The notes under the pieces were generated by a model. That model did no database searches and was not told where the DNA came from. It saw only the letters and a program-made list of their open reading frames with translations. The position numbers and the translations under genes are program-made. This document shows positions 14,698-20,211 of a stretch of 21,293 nucleotides of DNA, in pieces. Each line of letters begins with the position of its first letter. Position 1 is the stretch's first letter. This stretch comes from a virus: positions 1-21,293 of IMG/VR virus record IMGVR_UViG_3300033182_001047. The stretch is one strand, 5' to 3'.

Positions 14698-15606
14698 TCA
14701 TTTGTACTGCTCGTCCACCATTTTACGATGCAGTCCGTCTTGTGCCATATTTCGTAATGCTTTTCTGTTGTCTGGAATATTACCGCCATCTAAAGTAACA
14801 ACATCATTATAAGTACCACCAGCAATATATGCCGAATAATAAGAAGTCATATTCACTGCATTATTCATTTGTTGAAGAAGTTTGCCTTGATCAAATGCTT
14901 GAGAAAATAACGCAGAGTTATCTACCGCAGCAAGTGCTTTTTCTAAACGATCTTGCGTTTTCTTTTTCTTCAGTTCTTCTTGCTCAGCAAGTTCTTCTTC
15001 ACTAAGTAATTCTTCATCTTCAACCTCAATCAATTCTGAATCAACAGTCTGATCAAGATTTATATTCTCATCGTCCATCGCATTGTATATGGTAGAAGGA
15101 TCTACTTCAACAATCGTTGGAACAGGTTTTACATATCCAGGACAGTTTGGATCAAACTGTGGATCGTAACATGGGTCAACCTTATACAGATATACCACGT
15201 TTGGATCAGTTACCGATCCTGGACCTGTTACCTCAATTGAACCATCACCCCAAAGCGATCTGTTGCTTGGAACGACTGGCACAACTTTGTTTATCGTTGT
15301 TCCACCTAAAGATCCTGGACGCCATTCGTCTGTTTCTCTAAAGATATAACCAGTACCATTAGCATTTTCGTTCTGTACATTTACTGTTACAGAATCTTGA
15401 ACCTGCTTTTGTATGGTGTAGTTATACAACACACCATTTATATCAAGTCCAGGAACACCAGGAAGGATACTATCCATGTTCCAAAGATTCCCATCCACAG
15501 CAGCGTTTCCAGTTTGCCCATAGTACGGTGCTATGCTCTCAGAATAAGAGTATTGTGCCGAGCAAACCAAGACCGCCAAAAGTAGCAGTTTCTTTGATAT
15601 TAGCAT
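14698..15606 (-). CDS. Large exported protein with coiled-coil segment, unassigned
   Basis: A 302-residue protein. The signal peptide is about 1-22 (LISKKLLLLAVLVCSAQYSYS). The mature N-terminal half is beta-rich and Gly/Asn/Pro-rich, including RSLWGDGSIEVTGPGSVTDP and YKVDPCYDPQFDPNCPG, where two cysteines are close together. Residues about 190-240 are very acidic then Lys-rich and helical (VEDEELLSEEELAEQEELKK). The C-terminus (about 245-302) is mixed helical. The family occurs in marine T4-like phages without a known role. AGAGGAA precedes the ATG. It overlaps the upstream gene by 68 nt, a long overlap that points to a compact, coupled operon. Confidence 0.78.
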   Translation of the reverse strand: MLISKKLLLLAVLVCSAQYSYSESIAPYYGQTGNAAVDGNLWNMDSILPGVPGLDINGVLYNYTIQKQVQDSVTVNVQNENANGTGYIFRETDEWRPGSLGGTTINKVVPVVPSNRSLWGDGSIEVTGPGSVTDPNVVYLYKVDPCYDPQFDPNCPGYVKPVPTIVEVDPSTIYNAMDDENINLDQTVDSELIEVEDEELLSEEELAEQEELKKKKTQDRLEKALAAVDNSALFSQAFDQGKLLQQMNNAVNMTSYYSAYIAGGTYNDVVTLDGGNIPDNRKALRNMAQDGLHRKMVDEQYK

Positions 15607-16105
15607 CAGATTCCTCTAATTCCTTTTTAGTTGTTTCAACATGCGTTTCCCAACCAAGTCTTGCTGCATCACCAACCATACCATTATAAGGGCAAGGGGT
15701 TCCAGCATGCATCATAGCATCAAAGACTTTCTGATCTTGACACATTACAGATACAGCAGCGACCTTCATTCCCATATCGTACAAAGTCTTTGCATTCTTT
15801 AGTCTAATACAGTTGTCTTCAGTAAAGGTTGTGCCTGCCGAGATACCAAGAATCTGAGTTTGAACAGCACCAGCAACACCAATAGTACAAAGATCACTAT
15901 TATTACCAGCACTAAATTGTGGCGAGATGGCAGAAGGTGGTGGTTGCTCAATCTTAGTAGTCTGACTGCCATTAGTCGTCAGTGTACTGTTTGTTGTTGA
16001 GTGCGTCGCAATCGGATCGTCCAATGCGCCAGAACCAGTATATGTTTCTGCCATTACAGAGGTGGATAATACAAGTGCAACCATCAGTGTAAATATTCTA
16101 ATCAT
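15539..16105 (-). CDS. Exported protein with conserved 'MGMKVAAVSVM' helix and C-terminal membrane segment
   Basis: A 188-residue protein. The signal peptide is MIRIFTLMVALVLSTSVMA. A Ser/Thr-rich linker leads to QPPPSAISPQFSAGNNSDLC. The conserved core is VQTQILGISAGTTF, then NCIRLKNAKTLYDMGMKVAA, VSVMCQDQKVFDAMMHAGTP and CPYNGMVGDAARLGW, with four or five cysteines or near-pairs. The C-terminus ends in a hydrophobic segment (TFGGLGLLGTILLF). The core pattern is familiar from hypothetical proteins of T4-like cyanophages and other marine myoviruses; no function is known. It is the second gene after the late promoter at 16292-16299, with AGGT upstream. Confidence 0.78.
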   Translation of the reverse strand: MIRIFTLMVALVLSTSVMAETYTGSGALDDPIATHSTTNSTLTTNGSQTTKIEQPPPSAISPQFSAGNNSDLCTIGVAGAVQTQILGISAGTTFTEDNCIRLKNAKTLYDMGMKVAAVSVMCQDQKVFDAMMHAGTPCPYNGMVGDAARLGWETHVETTKKELEESDANIKETATFGGLGLLGTILLF

Positions 16106-16113
16106 AGTAATAC

Positions 16114-16263
16114 CTAATCGAAAATCGCTTTCTTCGCAGCAATAGCACCAATGCCAATAGCGAATATAGAAAGAATAATTGTAGACAGTCCACCCATTTC
16201 TAACCCAACGGTACCGCCAAGCACTAGAATTACAGACAATCCTGCCATCGTTTTCTTACTCAT
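16114..16263 (-). CDS. Small hydrophobic membrane protein (49 aa), first gene of late exported-protein operon
   Basis: ATG at 16263 to TAG at 16114 encodes 49 residues: MSKKTMAGLSVILVLGGTVG, LEMGGLSTIILSIFAIGIGA, then IAAKKAIFD. It has two hydrophobic stretches separated by a short LEMGG turn, with positive charges at both ends, so it is probably a small inner-membrane hairpin. AAAGG lies 8 nt before the ATG, and an exact late promoter starts 29 nt upstream. The next gene begins 8 nt after its stop. A holin-like or assembly role is possible, but nothing in the sequence decides it. Confidence 0.68.
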   Translation of the reverse strand: MSKKTMAGLSVILVLGGTVGLEMGGLSTIILSIFAIGIGAIAAKKAIFD

Positions 16264-16291
16264 AAACAAAACCTTTGAAGTCAATTTCGAC

Positions 16292-16299
16292 TATTTATA
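16292..16299 (-). promoter_or_regulatory. T4-type late promoter for the exported-protein block
   Basis: The plus strand reads TATTTATA, giving an exact TATAAATA on the minus strand. It starts at the last T of the T-run of the pstS terminator (shared base 16299), so one unit ends and the next begins with no gap. The initiation site would be near 16285, about 22 nt before the first ATG (16263). No other exact late promoter or strong terminator is visible down to 11467, so the whole block may be one late transcript. Confidence 0.85.
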
Positions 16300-16323
16300 A
16301 AAAAAGGGATGCGCTTGCATCCC
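16299..16323 (-). terminator. Intrinsic terminator after pstS
   Basis: On the minus strand GGGATGC-AAGC-GCATCCC (16323-16306) forms a 7-bp stem with a 4-nt loop, followed by seven T's (16305-16299). It lies about 47 nt after the pstS stop. Its T-run runs directly into a late promoter. A weaker 6-bp inverted repeat (16328-16333 with 16354-16359) lies between pstS and this terminator. Confidence 0.9.
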
Positions 16324-16369
16324 TTATCCCAGTCATTTATCCCATTATACGCCACTGGGTGGGCGAGCA

Positions 16370-17317
16370 TTACTTGTCGACAGTAATCAAACCAAGTTCT
16401 TCAAGTTTACCTTCTGGTTTTGCCATCTTCTTGAACAAGTCATCATACGCTTCAATACCAGGGATCTTACCAATGTGCTCTTGTTTGATATAGTAGAACA
16501 ATGGACGTGAGATTGGATATGATCCATCTGCAATAGTTTCAAAGTCTACATCAACACCATTGATTGTAGCACCCTGCACTTTATCACGATTGTTATCTAG
16601 GAATGAGAATCCAAAAATACCAAAGCGAGTCTTTTCAGCAGTTAGTTTCATAATAACCACATTGTCGTTCTCACCAACTTCAGTTACATGACCATCCTCA
16701 CGCAAGGATGAACACATAGTCTTATAACCATCAGCACCTTTCTTTGGCATACCATAATCTTTCTTACAAGTCTTATGCATAACAAGTTCTACAAATGCAT
16801 CACGAGTACCAGAGGTTGGTGGTGGTGCAAGAATATCAATCTTGATGTTCGGTAAATCTGGATTGATTTGATTCCAGTGTGTATATGGATTAGGAACCCA
16901 ACCACCATTTACACGAACAACTTTAGAGATTGCTTTGAATAATTCTTCTTTTGTTACAGAGATCTTTTCACCACCTTTGCTATTAGCAAATGCGATACCA
17001 TCAAAACCAATTAGTCTTTCAATTGGAGTAACACCATTCTTTTTACATAAGTCGATTTCAGTTTGTTTTATTTGACGAGATGAGTTTGTAACGTCTGGTG
17101 TATCAACACCAATACCTTTACAGAACAACTTCATACCACCACCTGAACCTGTTGATTCAATAACTGGTGCTTTGTATGTACCATATTTTCCGAGAGTTTC
17201 TGCCACGACTGTAGCGAATGGATAAACTGTTGATGAACCTACGATTTGAATTTGATCACGAGCGAATGCTGAAGTAGTGATTGCCAACGCAGCAATTGCC
17301 AATAGAGTTTTTTTCAT
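16370..17317 (-). CDS. pstS: PstS, periplasmic phosphate-binding protein
   Basis: A 315-residue protein. The signal peptide is MKKTLLAIAALAITTSAFA (1-19). Phosphate-site motifs are visible: GSSTVYPFA at 27-35, ESTGSGGGMKLFC at 54-66, NSSRQIK at 78-84 and PPTSGTRDAFVE at 167-177. These are the loops that hold phosphate in PstS of the Pst ABC transporter. The length and all motifs are intact, so it should be functional, delivering phosphate to the host PstCAB complex. Phage-carried pstS is well known in marine myoviruses. It appears to be its own unit, with a TATAAT-type -10 upstream and terminators on both sides. The KMFK-type start has TAGGAAAC upstream. No convincing Pho box is present. Confidence 0.95.
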   Translation of the reverse strand: MKKTLLAIAALAITTSAFARDQIQIVGSSTVYPFATVVAETLGKYGTYKAPVIESTGSGGGMKLFCKGIGVDTPDVTNSSRQIKQTEIDLCKKNGVTPIERLIGFDGIAFANSKGGEKISVTKEELFKAISKVVRVNGGWVPNPYTHWNQINPDLPNIKIDILAPPPTSGTRDAFVELVMHKTCKKDYGMPKKGADGYKTMCSSLREDGHVTEVGENDNVVIMKLTAEKTRFGIFGFSFLDNNRDKVQGATINGVDVDFETIADGSYPISRPLFYYIKQEHIGKIPGIEAYDDLFKKMAKPEGKLEELGLITVDK

Positions 17318-17361
17318 TTTTTGTTTCCTATGTTACGTGCAGTCCTATACTACACAAGCAT

Positions 17362-17367
17362 ATTATA
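17362..17367 (-). promoter_or_regulatory. pstS: Possible sigma70 -10 element for pstS
   Basis: TATAAT on the minus strand lies 45 nt before the pstS ATG and downstream of the preceding terminator (17401-17423), so pstS can be transcribed on its own. No good -35 hexamer is found at 16-18 nt spacing, so an activator or a phage-modified polymerase may be needed. Confidence 0.5.
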
Positions 17368-17400
17368 ACCCAATAATATTTCGAGAATATTTCTTACAAT

Positions 17401-17423
17401 AAAAAAGCACCCGAAGGTGCTTT
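17401..17423 (-). terminator. Intrinsic terminator after the tusA-dsrC unit
   Basis: The minus strand reads AAAGCACC-TTCG-GGTGCTTT, an 8-bp stem with a TTCG loop (17423-17404), leading into a run of six T's (17406-17401) that partly pairs. It separates dsrC and the small gene after it from pstS. Confidence 0.88.
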
Positions 17424-17559
17424 AGAGTGGTAATATGGTAAACACCACTGTCGGATATATTGTAGCAAGGTGCGCTATGCAATGTAGAGCAAGATCATAA
17501 CTGGCATATACTGCGTCAACAGTAACACCTGATCCTTGATGCACTACAATATAACCCAT
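17422..17559 (-). CDS. Possible small hydrophobic protein (45 aa) after dsrC
   Basis: ATG at 17559, 4 nt after the dsrC stop, opens 45 codons: MGYIVVHQGSGVTVDAVYAS, YDLALHCIAHLATIYPTVVF, then TILPL. The composition is credible, with a small beta/helix pattern (VDAVYASYDLALHCIAHL). The upstream CGGG is a poor ribosome site, so translation would rely on coupling with dsrC. The stop overlaps the terminator stem. It does not resemble a Dsr or Tus protein. It is either a small phage gene or a chance frame in a 140-nt spacer. Confidence 0.4.
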   Translation of the reverse strand: MGYIVVHQGSGVTVDAVYASYDLALHCIAHLATIYPTVVFTILPL

Positions 17560-17563
17560 CCCG

Positions 17564-17875
17564 CTAGATACAACCAGTTGGTTTTGGTAAACCAGCAATC
17601 TTACATGCTTGCTTTCCTGGACCATATGGGAACAACTCATAAAGGTATTTTTGATTGCCTTTATCTTTACCCATCTTCTTTCCAACTGCTTTAGTCAATA
17701 CACGGATAGCAGGTGCTACCATATACTCATCGTAATACTCACGCAAGAAGTTTACAATTTCCCAATGCTCATCTGAAAGATCAATACCTTCAGACTCTGC
17801 AAGTTCAACTGCAATCTCTGGTGTCCAATCATTTAGATTTGCCAAATAACCTTCTTCGTCTACTGCATAACTCAT
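17564..17875 (-). CDS. dsrC: DsrC, sulfur-carrier protein with both reactive cysteines
   Basis: 103 residues from ATG 17875, which has AGAGGT 7 nt upstream; an in-frame ATG at 17902 is less likely because DsrC proteins begin at MSY. Family motifs are DEEGYLANLNDW, DEHWEIVNFLREYYDEY, APAIRVLTKAVGKKMG and KYLYELFPYGPGKQACKIAG, followed by LPKPTGC. CysA is C102, the penultimate residue, and CysB is C91, 11 residues earlier. TusE, the tRNA-thiolation relative, keeps only CysA, so this is DsrC-type. DsrC carries sulfane sulfur as a trisulfide to or from dissimilatory sulfite reductase; in sulfur oxidisers it receives sulfur from DsrEFH. Phage-borne dsrC is known from viruses of marine SUP05-type sulfur oxidisers. 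It lies downstream of tusA, separated only by a tiny possible gene. Confidence 0.95.
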   Translation of the reverse strand: MSYAVDEEGYLANLNDWTPEIAVELAESEGIDLSDEHWEIVNFLREYYDEYMVAPAIRVLTKAVGKKMGKDKGNQKYLYELFPYGPGKQACKIAGLPKPTGCI

Positions 17876-17891
17876 GCTACATACCTCTTCA

Positions 17892-17975
17892 TTATTTGCC
17901 AATCTGATTCTTCACGAATCGGATCATTTTAGGAACGGGACACTTATCCCACCATAGTTGGAAGATTGTGTTCAT
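17892..17975 (-). CDS. Possible 27-aa microprotein between tusA and dsrC
   Basis: ATG at 17975 with a strong ribosome site (AAGGAG, 6 nt spacing) opens 27 codons (MNTIFQLWWDKCPVPKMIRF, then VKNQIGK), ending in TAA at 17892. It fills the space between tusA (stop 17986) and dsrC (start 17875). The peptide has a Trp pair and a Cys-Pro-Val-Pro followed by a basic helix, which resembles the CPxP region of TusA (CPLPILRAKKFL). The good ribosome site is its best support. No family is recognised, and 27 codons can be open by chance. Confidence 0.5.
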   Translation of the reverse strand: MNTIFQLWWDKCPVPKMIRFVKNQIGK

Positions 17976-17985
17976 TTCTTACTCC

Positions 17986-18213
17986 TTATGTTTTCTTGAT
18001 ATAAAATTCAAACTTACCATTCATTTGACCAGACTGTTCAAGTGTGTTTCCAGTTTGACTACAAAATGCTTCAAAGTCTTTGATGCTTCCTGGATCTGTT
18101 GTAATAATTTTCACCACATCACCTTGATTCATTCCTGCTAAAAACTTCTTAGCACGAAGGATAGGCAAAGGACAATTCAGACCACTTGCATCTAATTCTT
18201 CTTGATAATCCAT
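17986..18213 (-). CDS. tusA: TusA-family sulfur-carrier protein
   Basis: 75 residues, the usual TusA/SirA length. The hallmark CPxP motif is C14-P15-L16-P17 (LDASGLNCPLPILRAKKFLA), with C14 the persulfide-carrying cysteine. The rest follows the alpha/beta TusA pattern (GDVVKIITTDPGSIKDFEAF, CSQTGNTL, KFEFYIKK). TusA accepts sulfur from a cysteine desulfurase or rhodanese and passes it to TusBCD/DsrEFH, then TusE/DsrC. Here its neighbour is a DsrC with both cysteines, so two soluble carriers of the same relay are co-encoded, without DsrEFH. GGAGA is upstream. A terminator hairpin ends only 23 nt before the ATG, leaving no room for an ordinary promoter after it. Confidence 0.94.
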   Translation of the reverse strand: MDYQEELDASGLNCPLPILRAKKFLAGMNQGDVVKIITTDPGSIKDFEAFCSQTGNTLEQSGQMNGKFEFYIKKT

Positions 18214-18230
18214 ATTAGTTTCTCCGTGTG

Positions 18231-18254
18231 AAAAAAGGGATGCCGAAGCATCCC
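18231..18254 (-). terminator. Intrinsic terminator after amtB, directly before tusA
   Basis: The minus strand GGGATGC-TTCG-GCATCCC (18254-18237; a further G precedes it) is a 7-bp TTCG-loop stem followed by six T's (18236-18231). It lies 28 nt after the amtB stop and 18 nt before the tusA ATG. tusA therefore depends on read-through or on a promoter that overlaps the hairpin. Confidence 0.9.
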
Positions 18255-18281
18255 CTTATCTTTATTTAGCATATTCTAATA

Positions 18282-19433
18282 TTACTTTTTCATAAAGTCA
18301 GGATAGGCAGTACCAGTGCCTTCCCATAAATCAGAACCTGCTAGTTCTTCTTCTTCGCCAACACGAATGCCGATAGTGTACTTCAAAATTGTCCATACAA
18401 TCAAAGAAGCAACAAATACGAATCCAAAGATTGCGCCAGTACCGATCAACTGTGCCATTAGAGTAGCATCAGCGTTGAGTACAGGAACAAGTAGCAGACC
18501 CAGAATACCTGCGACACCGTGAACCGAGATTGCACCGACTGGATCATCGACACCCCATTTCTCAAGTAATGCCATAGCAGGAACTACGATCAAACCACCT
18601 AATGCACCATACAATGCTGCCATTTCTGCAGAAGGTGTCAGAGGATCAGCAGTAATAACTACCAAACCTGCCAACGCACCATTTACAGTAGCATTCAACG
18701 CAGTCTTACCTGTAAACAACTTAGCAAGTAGCATAGCAACAATCAAACCTGCTGCCGCTGCTGTGTTAGTGTTTACAAAGATTTGAGCAACAGCATCTGC
18801 GTTTTCGTTACCCAAGATAGATAACTGCGAACCACCATTGAAACCAAACCAACCCATCCAAAGGATCAACATACCAAGTGCTACTTGACCAGTATTAGAA
18901 CCTGCGATGTGTTGAGGTTTACCGTTCTCATCATACTTACCTTTACGAGGTCCAATCAACAATACTGCTGCCAGTGCTGCTGCCGCACCTGCCATGTGTA
19001 CGATACCTGATCCAGCAAAGTCAAAGAAACCTGCTTCTGATAGGAAACCACCACCCCATGACCAAGAACCTTGGATTGGATAGATGACTGCTGTAAACAC
19101 AGCGGCAAAGACTAAGAATGACCATAACTTCTTACGTTCTGCCACCGCACCTGAAACAACCGACATTGCCGTTGCTACAAATACAACTTGGAAGAAGAAG
19201 TCTGACATAAGAGCATGATCTTCTGGTTGTGACCAACCACCATACATTAGACCGTATCCAGCGAAGAGATACGTTAGAGATGCCACTGCATAAAGAGCGA
19301 CGTTTTTGACTAGGATTTCAGTTACGTTCTTTGTACGAACAGAACCTGCCTCCAACATAGTAAAACCTGCTGCCATCCACATTACTAGCACTGCTGACAT
19401 GAGGAAGTAGAAGGTGTTTAGTGAATATTCCAT
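18282..19433 (-). CDS. amtB: AmtB ammonium transporter
   Basis: 383 residues with about 11 membrane segments. Hallmarks are all present: the N-terminal FYFLMSAVLVMWMAAGFTML-EAG, D138 in FFDFAGSGIVH, and the twin pore histidines H146 (GSGIVHMAGA) and H305 (ISVHGVAGILG). The C-terminal cytoplasmic tail (GIRVGEEEELAGSDLW, then TAYPDF) has the pattern that binds the PII protein GlnK. It has no cleavable signal peptide, unlike E. coli AmtB (428 residues). It should move ammonium into the infected cell under host PII control. AAGGAG lies 5 nt before the ATG. A terminator hairpin sits 21 nt upstream and another follows it, so it is an isolated unit. Viral amt genes are known but uncommon. Confidence 0.96.
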   Translation of the reverse strand: MEYSLNTFYFLMSAVLVMWMAAGFTMLEAGSVRTKNVTEILVKNVALYAVASLTYLFAGYGLMYGGWSQPEDHALMSDFFFQVVFVATAMSVVSGAVAERKKLWSFLVFAAVFTAVIYPIQGSWSWGGGFLSEAGFFDFAGSGIVHMAGAAAALAAVLLIGPRKGKYDENGKPQHIAGSNTGQVALGMLILWMGWFGFNGGSQLSILGNENADAVAQIFVNTNTAAAAGLIVAMLLAKLFTGKTALNATVNGALAGLVVITADPLTPSAEMAALYGALGGLIVVPAMALLEKWGVDDPVGAISVHGVAGILGLLLVPVLNADATLMAQLIGTGAIFGFVFVASLIVWTILKYTIGIRVGEEEELAGSDLWEGTGTAYPDFMKK

Positions 19434-19454
19434 AACAACTCCTTAGAATATAAT

Positions 19455-19475
19455 AAAAAGGGGTCCGAAGACCCC
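19455..19475 (-). terminator. Intrinsic terminator before amtB
   Basis: The minus strand GGGGTC-TTCG-GACCCC (19475-19460) is a 6-bp TTCG-loop stem with five T's after it (19459-19455). It lies 7 nt after the stop of the small exported-protein gene (19482) and 21 nt before the amtB ATG. No recognisable promoter fits between it and amtB. Confidence 0.88.
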
Positions 19476-19481
19476 TAGAGA

Positions 19482-19682
19482 TTAGTCGAATAGACTTTTG
19501 ATTGAGTCCCAAACACCAACTGAAGTTTCCTTCACAGTGTCTGCTGCTTCAGTTACAACTTCCTTAGCAGAATCAACAACAGTTTTTTCCTCAGCAACAA
19601 CAGGTGCTTCGGTCTTTGCTTCTTCTGCAGCAAAGGTAGCAGTTGATGCTAATAACATCATTGTGATCAAAGTCTTTTTCAT
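19482..19682 (-). CDS. Small exported acidic protein (66 aa)
   Basis: Started at ATG 19682, where AAGGA lies 9 nt upstream, it has 66 residues: a signal peptide MKKTLITMMLLASTATFA, then an Ala/Glu/Val-rich helix (EEAKTEAPVVAEEKTVVDSA, KEVVTEAADTVKETS) ending GVWDSIKSLFD. A TTG 15 nt upstream also opens the frame but would spoil the signal peptide. The mature part is a single amphipathic, low-complexity helix similar to small periplasmic or outer-membrane-associated proteins of bacteria, so it could be host-derived. It follows the OMP-like gene by 15 nt; the two form a pair ended by a terminator. No function is assigned. Confidence 0.72.
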   Translation of the reverse strand: MKKTLITMMLLASTATFAAEEAKTEAPVVAEEKTVVDSAKEVVTEAADTVKETSVGVWDSIKSLFD

Positions 19683-19697
19683 TCCAATATCCTTCAA

Positions 19698-20060
19698 TTA
19701 GAAAGTGTACTTTACGCCAACTTTGGTTTCCGAACGATCAAAGTCTGATGTAAAATCATTTTCAGCATAAACACTAACAGCATCAGTCACTGCGTATGAA
19801 CCATCCAAATTGATGTTGTTTACATCACCACGATTATCTGACTTGCCTTCCAGATCGATTTGAACAGTCAAATCTAAAGCACCTGCAGATACACCTGCAC
19901 CAACATATGCGGTGGTAGCATCTGCTTCAACTTCACGCTCGATACCAACGTATGGAGTCATGTCAACAGATACTGCTGCACCTTCTGCTTTTGCTTCCTC
20001 GCCACATGCAGCGAGACCCAAAGTTGCTACTGTTAGAGTAGCGATTGCGATTTTCTTCAT
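19698..20060 (-). CDS. Small outer-membrane beta-barrel-like protein with lipobox
   Basis: A 120-residue protein. The signal peptide ends in a lipobox-like LAAC (ATLTVATLGLAACGEEAKAE). The rest is alternating beta strands (TPYVGIEREVEADATTAYVG, AGALDLTVQIDLEG, INLDGSYAVTDAVSVYAEND) ending SETKVGVKYTF. A terminal Phe after alternating hydrophobic residues is the C-terminal signal read by the BAM complex in outer-membrane proteins. The length allows roughly 6-8 strands, so it could be a small barrel or a truncated porin. It is intact, with AAGAGGT upstream. A phage could use it to change the surface of the infected cell, for example superinfection exclusion. That is speculative. Confidence 0.75.
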   Translation of the reverse strand: MKKIAIATLTVATLGLAACGEEAKAEGAAVSVDMTPYVGIEREVEADATTAYVGAGVSAGALDLTVQIDLEGKSDNRGDVNNINLDGSYAVTDAVSVYAENDFTSDFDRSETKVGVKYTF

Positions 20061-20132
20061 TAGATTTACCTCTTATTGTTGAAGACGTACAGAACGCATC
20101 CTGTACCATTCACATGATATAGTTACTACATC

Positions 20133-20167
20133 AAAAGGGGATGCTGCCAACATCGACAGTCATCCCC
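20133..20167 (-). terminator. Intrinsic terminator after the sulfur-globule-like gene
   Basis: On the minus strand GGGGATG (20167-20161) pairs with CATCCCC (20143-20137), followed by TTTT. The 17-nt loop can add a small inner CTG/CAG stem. It lies about 45 nt after the stop at 20212 and upstream of the OMP-like gene. Confidence 0.82.
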
Positions 20168-20211
20168 CTATCTTTTATTATTGTACTCTAATATAGAGTA
20201 TTAGTCAATAA

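Noticed and set aside
17368-17400. Pho box upstream of pstS
   Set aside because: The best 7-4-7 candidate (TTGTAAG, 4 nt, ATTCTCG) matches the PhoB half-site consensus poorly, so PhoB control cannot be claimed.
17564-17875. Naming the dsrC gene tusE
   Set aside because: TusE proteins lack CysB; this protein has C91 and C102 in DsrC spacing, so DsrC is the better name, though a dual role is not excluded.
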